From contig JAZGTN010000058.1 in assembly GCA_037783415.1 (NCBI GenBank), positions 4,748,001-4,812,000 of the forward strand: a stretch of DNA of 64,000 nucleotides, in the 5' to 3' direction. Each line of letters starts with the position of its first letter. The stretch's first letter is position 1. The stretch comes from Leptasterias polaris. Taxonomy: Eukaryota; Echinodermata; Asteroidea; Forcipulatida; Asteriidae. A program made the position numbers and the translations under genes. The notes beneath the pieces are model-generated. The model searched no databases, was not told the DNA's origin, and saw only the letters and a list, made by a program, of their open reading frames with translations. Positions 57,894 through 64,000 of the stretch are shown here, one piece after another.

Positions 57894-59742
57894 TTAGTAT
57901 GCCAAAATCATACAATTTTTGAAACGACTAATAGTCACAGCCATCAATCTGTCATTCGGGAGGCCAGGTTTTGAAGACTTGTCTTTGAATAAGTTACAAA
58001 TGTTCGTGAGCTCGTCTGCAGTAAAAACTCCGGTGAAAATCCCATTTAAGAGTTTCCTTGGGCAGTCCTCTTTTATTAGTTTTATCTTCTCAGCTGGTAA
58101 AAGGACTGTGCCATCAGCCAATGTCAACTGTAAAAAATGACATTGAAAAAAATATGCTATAACAATTAAGCCTCGTTGCATGGAACAGGTGATTACAATA
58201 AATAGCTGAAAATGTTATTACTAAAAACATCCTTCAAATTAAAACCTTTCATTTCAACTTTTGGCCCATTGTTAACTCGCATTTATTTAAAAACTTTTAA
58301 ATTTTCAAACTTTTAAAAGGTCGCACATCTGTAATTCATTATGCTGAATACGTAATACTTCCTTTTCCGAATGGCCAAGCAATAGATTGAGTAAGAAGCA
58401 TGTCACTTGTATAATAATATTAGTAATATAATATTATTAGTATATATAAACCATTGTTACAACAATAACCAATATGCATGTCCCAATGCGCATGATCAGC
58501 GAGCAAAGCATTCCGGGTGAAATCCCAGTCCAAGCACCGCAACTATCATTGTGCCCCACTTTTGGAGCAATGCGGTACACAACTATAAAACCTGGCATAT
58601 AAAATAGTAAACTACAACACCACTGCATGCCCTCCATCTTGGCAGCTTGATTTATTTGTTATTTTTAACTGTAATTGGTTTCCCAAGATGCATAGCGGTA
58701 TTTTTTAAAGATAGCTCTTGTGCATTATGAGCTATTGATTCCTGTTTTTATCAGGTATGCAAATAAATTTGTTTTTGGGGGGTTCATTTTTGAAATTTAC
58801 GTAATGGACGCAGAAATGCTATGTGTTGTTATATTTCATTCCAACAAAGCAGTTGTTTGCCAAGTGAGTTTTCACTTACGTCCTCTCTCTTAGTGCGCAC
58901 GAAACCATTTGCAGCTTGTGAAGTGACTGAACAGGTGGTAGTTGCTTTAGCTGGGAAGTTGTTGTTGTTGGTAGACTTTGCTGGAATTGCTGGAACGGGC
59001 ACTGATGACACATGAGACCGTTTCGTTTTTTGACAGTTTCGAGAAGACTTGGGAGTTCTAAAAGATCAGATACAACACAAACGAAAGTTACTTTACAGTT
59101 TTCCAGTTAGATTTTAAGGGAGGATTCCATTGCAAATTATTCATGGAGTACAATCTATTAACACACAGAATATGTAATAAAATGAACAGTAACTTTGCAC
59201 AGTGACAAAGCCTTGCGTAGAGACTTATTCTCTGCCCTTAACTCAATCAGCTCATCAGTCTCTTGCATCTCCTACAACAAACACAAGTTTTTCAGAAAAA
59301 TATGTTAATTTATGAATTGTGCATTTTTCAATGACTCCAAAGCAACTAACCTGATAAGAAGCAGTTGTATTATACAAGCAAATAGTCTAAAATGTATCCA
59401 ATCCAAATCGCATGTGAATTCTGACCACTCCCAAGCACTGGAAATACATAACCTCAATTTCTTAAAGGTGGATCTGTTTCCCAAGAAAACCCTGAAAAAA
59501 CCAAATCACATATTACGCTGACTAAACCATCATGGTAAATGTCAGACAAAGCTGATAAAACAAAGACACCAACACAAATTGGTTTTAGGAAAGTAACAGT
59601 GATCATATGCAATTGAGCATAAATCTAACCTGGCTTCGGTCCCTTTTTCTGTTCCTGTTCTCCAATAACTTGCTCACCATTCCATCAGCCATGTTCTTTT
59701 CTTTTGAAGCAATTTTTTGGCCGGTTTTGTGTGTTTTCCTTG
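57894..59742 (-). CDS. BEN-domain-like gene, last four exons
   Basis: Four minus-strand exons join in phase: 59742-59630, 59271-59201, 59057-58880, 58127-57894 (stop TAA). The protein reads RKTHKTGQKIASKEKNM, then a charged helical stretch EMQETDELIELRAENKSLRK (possible coiled coil), a low-complexity S/P/N/T linker, then DGTVLLPAEKIKLIKEDCPRK and LLNGIFTGVFTADELTN to the end. The last segment has the layout of a BEN domain (helix, R-x-L-L-x-x-x-F-T/x-x-E-L). BEN proteins bind DNA and act in transcription or chromatin. The donor of the second exon (CT|GTGCAA) is weak. Upstream exons are probably at 60.6-60.9 and 61.3-61.43 kb but could not be joined. It lies beyond the transposon-dense part, so it is a plausible host gene. 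Confidence 0.55.
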
Positions 59743-59816
59743 CTATAATAAAATTAAACAATTACATTCATCAATGATTATAATTATTTAAAACTATACA
59801 ACACAAGACAAATTAA

Positions 59817-59927
59817 AAAATGTCTAACTTAAGAATTTCAATTTGTTGCAAGTTCAACCCCAGATCTATAAAAAATTGTCTAACTTAAGAATTTCAATTT
59901 GTTGCAAGTTCAACTCCAGATCTAAAG
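59817..59927 (+). repeat. 57-bp tandem duplication
   Basis: GTCTAACTTAAGAATTTCAA through CAACCCCAGATCTA is repeated once directly, with a single T/C difference near the end. It lies in an intron of the BEN-like gene. Confidence 0.85.
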
Positions 59928-59998
59928 TTTAATTGATAAACCTTAGGGGACAATTGTTGACTTTGTGCTTCTGCTATGGATTAGAGACCTGCTTATTA

Positions 59999-60526
59999 GG
60001 CCACATAAAAAAAAAATTGTTGATCGTCCCCGCCCGACCGTTCAAAACCCCCCGACCCCATTTTTATTTTTTTTATTTATTTTTTTTAAATCGTAAAAAA
60101 CGGCATTTTCAATGAAATTTTCAGTCAAATTTGGCTCTGACATTGTGATGATCTATTTTTCCCATGTCTGGATATCTCTTTATACTGCCCAGATTTTTCA
60201 GCTGTAGGTTTGAAAAGATGTTTGAAGAAGGTTTTTATTCATGTTGGCAAAGCAAGAACAATTCTTCAAATATTTACTGCGTTTTATTTTTTTGAATTTT
60301 TTTTTTTGAAAATGTCATCTAGGAGTTAAATGGGTTTAACAAAACAATTAAAAACACAAAAACCCTCTGTTTTATAGTGATTGTGATGATTTCTTTATTC
60401 TTTATTTCATATTTGGCCATGTCAACAAAAATATATAAAAAATAAAAAATAAAAAATAAAAACCGCCCTCCCTCCCCCACCCCCCGAAAAAAAAGGACGA
60501 TCAACAATTTTTTTGTTTATGTGGCC
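59999..60526. mobile_element. PIF/Harbinger-like MITE
   Basis: GGCCACATAAA...TTGTTGATCGTCC at 59999 and its complement ending GGACGATCAACAA...TTTATGTGGCC at 60526 form TIRs of about 35 bases with A-run length differences. TTA flanks both sides (59996-59998 and 60527-60529). A TTA/TAA duplication and a GG-start are typical of PIF/Harbinger. The 528-bp interior has no transposase and contains C-rich and A-rich tracts. Confidence 0.8.
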
Positions 60527-60699
60527 TTAGCTGCAGTGGACTATAGTCTAGGAGGGATAATACACCAGTACGTAATACACCAGGTGGTGGACTGTACTCT
60601 AATAGAAGAAGAGATGTGCATGCATCATGAACTCAAAGTCACACTCACAGTCACATCTTCCTCATCCATCATGTCCATGTCCATCATGTCCATGTCCGA

Positions 60700-60918
60700 T
60701 TCATCTTGAAACAATCTGTTTGGAACTCGGCTCTTTTCCCTCTTCCCAGTGGAGTGTCTTCTGAGCCATCAAGAGATTTGCCCTTGAGTGCTCTGTCCAA
60801 ATAGAGTTTAAGTGAAGCCTTTGAATCTGGAAGTTGAAGGGGAATAAAATGTCGGCCTTTGACATGTTTGAGGTCTTTGATGGATAGCACTTTCGAGCAG
60901 TTTTTAAACTCCCTGTTT
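60700..60918 (-). CDS. Probable upstream exon of the BEN-like gene
   Basis: An acceptor TTAAAAAAACAG precedes EFKNCSKVLSIKDLKHVKGRHF and continues IPLQLPDSKASLKLYLDRALK. A donor GT|GTATAC in the 61.4-kb exon would give matching phase. Downstream, another frame reads QDESDMDMMDMDMMDEEDVT before a GTGAGT donor. The two frames differ by one phase, so a hidden intron, an indel or a pseudogene must be considered. Confidence 0.35.
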
Positions 60919-61291
60919 TTTTAATATTATTTGTTATTGTACAGTGGTACCAAGAAACCATGTGAGATGCATGATATGAGCAATTAATTAATAAGTCGAT
61001 ACGCTAGAAATAGAATTAGAATGTCCAATGCCAAATGTTTTTAAAACGCCATCATATTTTCGTCAGTGTATTTTCGGTCCAGTAACTCGATAGGGCTACA
61101 TGACTATTACTAAATAGTAATACGTGTTTAATATTAAACACGTTATATATATACCAAACACAGTTAAATATTTTTTTAGATAGAAAATGAGACTGACAGT
61201 GACACTGTCGACAGATTACTCTATGTTAAATTACCTACCTCCAAAGCGAAGCACGGTCGCGTTGTATCTTTAAATTTTCTTAGAACTAACT

Positions 61292-61431
61292 GCTGCTGTA
61301 TACACAGCACAGGGATCACTGAAATCAAAGTTTTCGTTGCATAGCAAACTTTTGTCAGGATAATCCAAACATGTTGATTCAACAACATCTAAACCTGCAT
61401 CACCGAAATCCAATAAAACACAAGACTGCAT
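61292..61431 (-). CDS. Candidate first exon of the BEN-like gene
   Basis: ATG at 61431 in a purine context (ACCGCCATGC) opens MQSCVLLDFGDAGLDVVES and continues through DYPDKSLLCNENFDFSDPCAV. A donor GTATAC after CTGTGCTGT gives phase 2, which fits the acceptor at 60918. The acidic residue mix and length are reasonable for a first exon. Not recognised as a domain. Confidence 0.35.
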
Positions 61432-63814
61432 GGCGGTAAAAATTATGGCTATCGAAAACGTTGATTTTGAAGTTATTGCTTATAATTTTCACACGGAAAT
61501 CTGATTAGATGAAAGTTTGCTGGCTGACGTCGACACGATCTGGCGCCCAAATAAAAATAGATCAATGATTGGTCCATCGCACGAAATGGAAACCAGCGCT
61601 ATTTTAGTTTAATTAAGTAAATAAGTATTGATATTACGAAACATTTAAAACAAATTATAATATAATTTTAAAAAATAAAATAATTTATAACACTCCGATT
61701 TATAGTTGTAGTGTTTGTTTACTAATTTACAGTTTAACTATAAAGATATTAAAATTACAAGAAAATACCTTTCGCGGGTGCCCTGAAATGAGCCAAGGGC
61801 ATGTACATTACATGTCAAGTAGATGATCCTTAGTTCATCCCAGAGCCGTATATTGGGAGAGTTGCGACAACTTGCGATTAGAAGCCATTTTGTGTCCAAA
61901 ACGAAACGCGTGGACCAGACTAACGCGTCCACGGACGGACGTGTGGTAGCGTATAGCTAGCGCCCTCAGATCATCGGGGAAAAAAATTTTCAGAGGAAGA
62001 GAAATAAAATCGTTCAACCTTCTACACATGTACATAAGAATCTTGTGCTTTTAAGTTGTATGCATGTGAAAAGTTTTGTTTTGATACTGTGTAAAGAGTT
62101 ACCTCCGGTCTGGTGCAACACATGGTTCAGACAGAAACAATAACATTGACTAATGAATCTAGACCATCATCATGTCATTTCTTTAACTCATGAATTTTTA
62201 ATAACCGACGTATTCATGCTTATCGTATTTATTATAATATTACTAACGCTTATGTACAGGGAAATTTTATATTTTACAAGTTTTATTTACATTAAATGTA
62301 CAGGACAAAATGATATTGATAAAAACATGTATGTTGTATGGAATGTAGCAAGGCAATACTGTCTGTATGTTTACTCGAAATGCAGGATTAACAATTCATG
62401 TGGCTCGAACATTATTTTGGTTTGCTGGCATGGGACTTTCATGGGTATTCTCCTCAATAAGTTAGAACATGGAGGTAGGAAAAACTAACAAAAGCCAAAA
62501 TGTATTTTAAAACATAACCTCTCTACTCTAGCTAGGCTCTAAACTAAATACAGTCTGTGTCTTAGTCTCAGCATGGTCTCATCAGGGACAGTCCAAGGTT
62601 TTCAAAATGTTTCTTCAGAAAAATTGATGCACATTATTTAATCAAATAGTCGTATGCAGTCTCTTTGTATGGTGGTGGAAATGTTGAAAACTTTGGACGA
62701 CCTATTACCTTGTCTTAGCTTGATCAAATTTATTAAGTATGTCATTGACTGAATAAATTAAAATGACAATAATAGTAATAAAGGGGACTGCATACCTGCT
62801 TACTAATTATTGTGATACTACCAGTACAGTGTAGTACATGTAGTTCATTTTAATTTTGCTGCCCCTGACCTGGTTGTGATAACCATATAATTAAACATTC
62901 AATCCTCCCAATGGTCGTAGCTAGACCAGAGGGTTACGTCAAACCATCTGTTCAAATTTTGTTAACATTTAATGTTTGAAACTAAAGGAAATCTTCACAC
63001 ATGATTCATCGTAAACTTCATGTTTCGACCATCAGGAGGAATTAGGAACCTTACAATTATCGCAACTACCCCTGACCCACAAAACCCCTGACCCATAAGA
63101 TTCCCCTTTATCTGGTTTTAAGCAGATTATTGTTATTAATGTCTTATGGTATTTCAGTGTTTACAGTCTACTAACTTTGTGTTCATTGTACTGTTGTGTT
63201 ATTTAATTGGGTTGAATAAAATAATTGTATTATTAATAATAACAATAATTATCATCATTATTTTTATTTAACCAAAACAAATAACACAACAGTACATAAA
63301 CATGTGTACACTGTTATGACTGTCAGGTTGTTTTAAAAAGACATTATTAAAAAAGCAAAATGTGAAATTTGATTTTTTTAAAATCACAAATTACCTACAT
63401 GTACACATGTGGCATAATTTGTTTAATATAGCCTACATGTGAGTGACAAATTATGTGAATCAGGCAATGTATTTTTGGCTGTAGGCCCCTATATTTTATA
63501 TCTTTGTTTAAAGAGGCAAAATATCACCTGCAAGTGGACATAGCTGTGTAAGAAATAGTTCCGGCCCCCTCCCAAACCCTGCAAATCAAAAGACTACTTT
63601 AAATAGGCCACAAGTAGTAGTATTCAATATGAAAACTACATACATCAAGTAACATACATCATGCAACAATTTATCCCCCTGAAATGTTGGTGTTCAACTA
63701 CACTGTACAAAAAATGTTGGTCAAGGATGTACATTATGCCTTAAATGAGATGAGAAATATAACCTCAGATAGTCGAACCCTCTTACAAAATATATGAAGT
63801 CGAACATTAATATA
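61432..63814. other. Non-coding interval
   Basis: No gene supported. The frame at 62153-62488 is hydrophobic and AT-rich with no recognisable domain. A quasi-palindrome lies at 63188-63295. Confidence 0.5.
63188..63295. repeat. 108-bp AT-rich fold-back repeat
   Basis: GTACTGTTGTGTTATTT (63188) pairs with AAATAACACAACAGTAC ending at 63295, with an AATAAT-rich quasi-palindromic middle. Probably a small fold-back element or its scar. Confidence 0.75.
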
Positions 63815-63961
63815 TCAAGTGAGAAGTGCTCTCTTCACTCCATGGCAGTCCTCAAGTTGAATTGCTGTGGTTTGTTGTTCACCTTTGTCAAGGAGAACCC
63901 TCTTGGTCTTCTTCAAATTCATAAGGACTTCATCATTGTAACCTCTGAAGATGAATTCAGC
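63815..63961 (-). CDS. 3'-terminal exon of a gene entering from beyond the right edge
   Basis: On the minus strand a TTCTACTTCAG acceptor opens a 147-bp frame of exactly 49 codons: AEFIFRGYNDEVLMNLKK, then TKRVLLDKGEQQTTAIQL, then EDCHGVKRALLT and stop. The composition is protein-like and the acceptor is good. The rest of the gene lies outside the window. I do not recognise it. Confidence 0.5.
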   Translation of the reverse strand, partial: AEFIFRGYNDEVLMNLKKTKRVLLDKGEQQTTAIQLEDCHGVKRALLT

Positions 63962-64000
63962 CTGAAGTAGAAGATGAAAGTAACACTTTGAGAAGAAAAA

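Noticed and set aside
62153..62488. 111-residue plus-strand frame
   Set aside because: Hydrophobic, AT-driven composition, no splice context, no motif.

Overview
The window reads as repeat-dense nuclear DNA from a multicellular animal, most likely a marine invertebrate. Reasons: spliced genes with GT-AG introns, a tRNA-derived SINE, and piggyBac, Helitron, hAT, Tc1/mariner and PIF/Harbinger-type elements. It also carries a transposon joining a RAG1 N-terminal-like protein to a non-RAG transposase, an arrangement described before in the sea slug Aplysia (N-RAG-TP). I cannot fix the phylum from sequence alone. No rRNA gene, CRISPR array or bacterial-style operon is visible.

Layout. (1) 1-34.14 kb is a macrosatellite with units of about 3.3 kb. 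Each unit holds a ~130-bp and a ~300-bp minisatellite. The array is broken by a 1.23-kb TA-flanked element (4491-5721), an insertion with P2RX7_C-like and THAP-like exon relics (5.79-7.28 kb), a 5.0-kb element packed with TACCACAGG-type repeats (14865-19870), a hAT-like MITE (20882-21134), a degraded piggyBac (22.79-31.97 kb) and a 303-bp MITE (32845-33147). (2) The piggyBac is itself split by a 6181-bp N-RAG-TP-like transposon (24218-30398), with matching terminal inverted repeats and a 4-bp target duplication. Its minus-strand gene has ten exons; exons 2-10 join in perfect phase. (3) 34.15-38.76 kb is an endonuclease-bearing Helitron (Helentron type) with one frameshift. (4) 38.8-44.3 kb is mostly non-coding, with a 953-bp MITE and two SINE copies. 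(5) 44.28-48.14 kb holds three copies of a ~1.1-kb unit rich in TGACGTCA palindromes, each with one CTCF-like motif, plus two arrays of short hairpins. (6) 48.15-64 kb has lower repeat density: a LINE relic, a small gene of unknown function (52.5-54.8 kb, minus), a BEN-domain-like gene (57.9 to about 61.4 kb, minus) with a PIF/Harbinger MITE in an intron, and the last exon of a gene running in from beyond the right edge.

How the parts relate. Most of the coding capacity belongs to selfish elements, and their nesting gives a relative history: macrosatellite first, then piggyBac into a TTAA site, then N-RAG-TP into the piggyBac reading frame. The only candidate host genes are the minus-strand models at 52.5-54.8, 57.9-61.4 and 63.8 kb onward. 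All domain calls are by eye from motifs; no database search was run.
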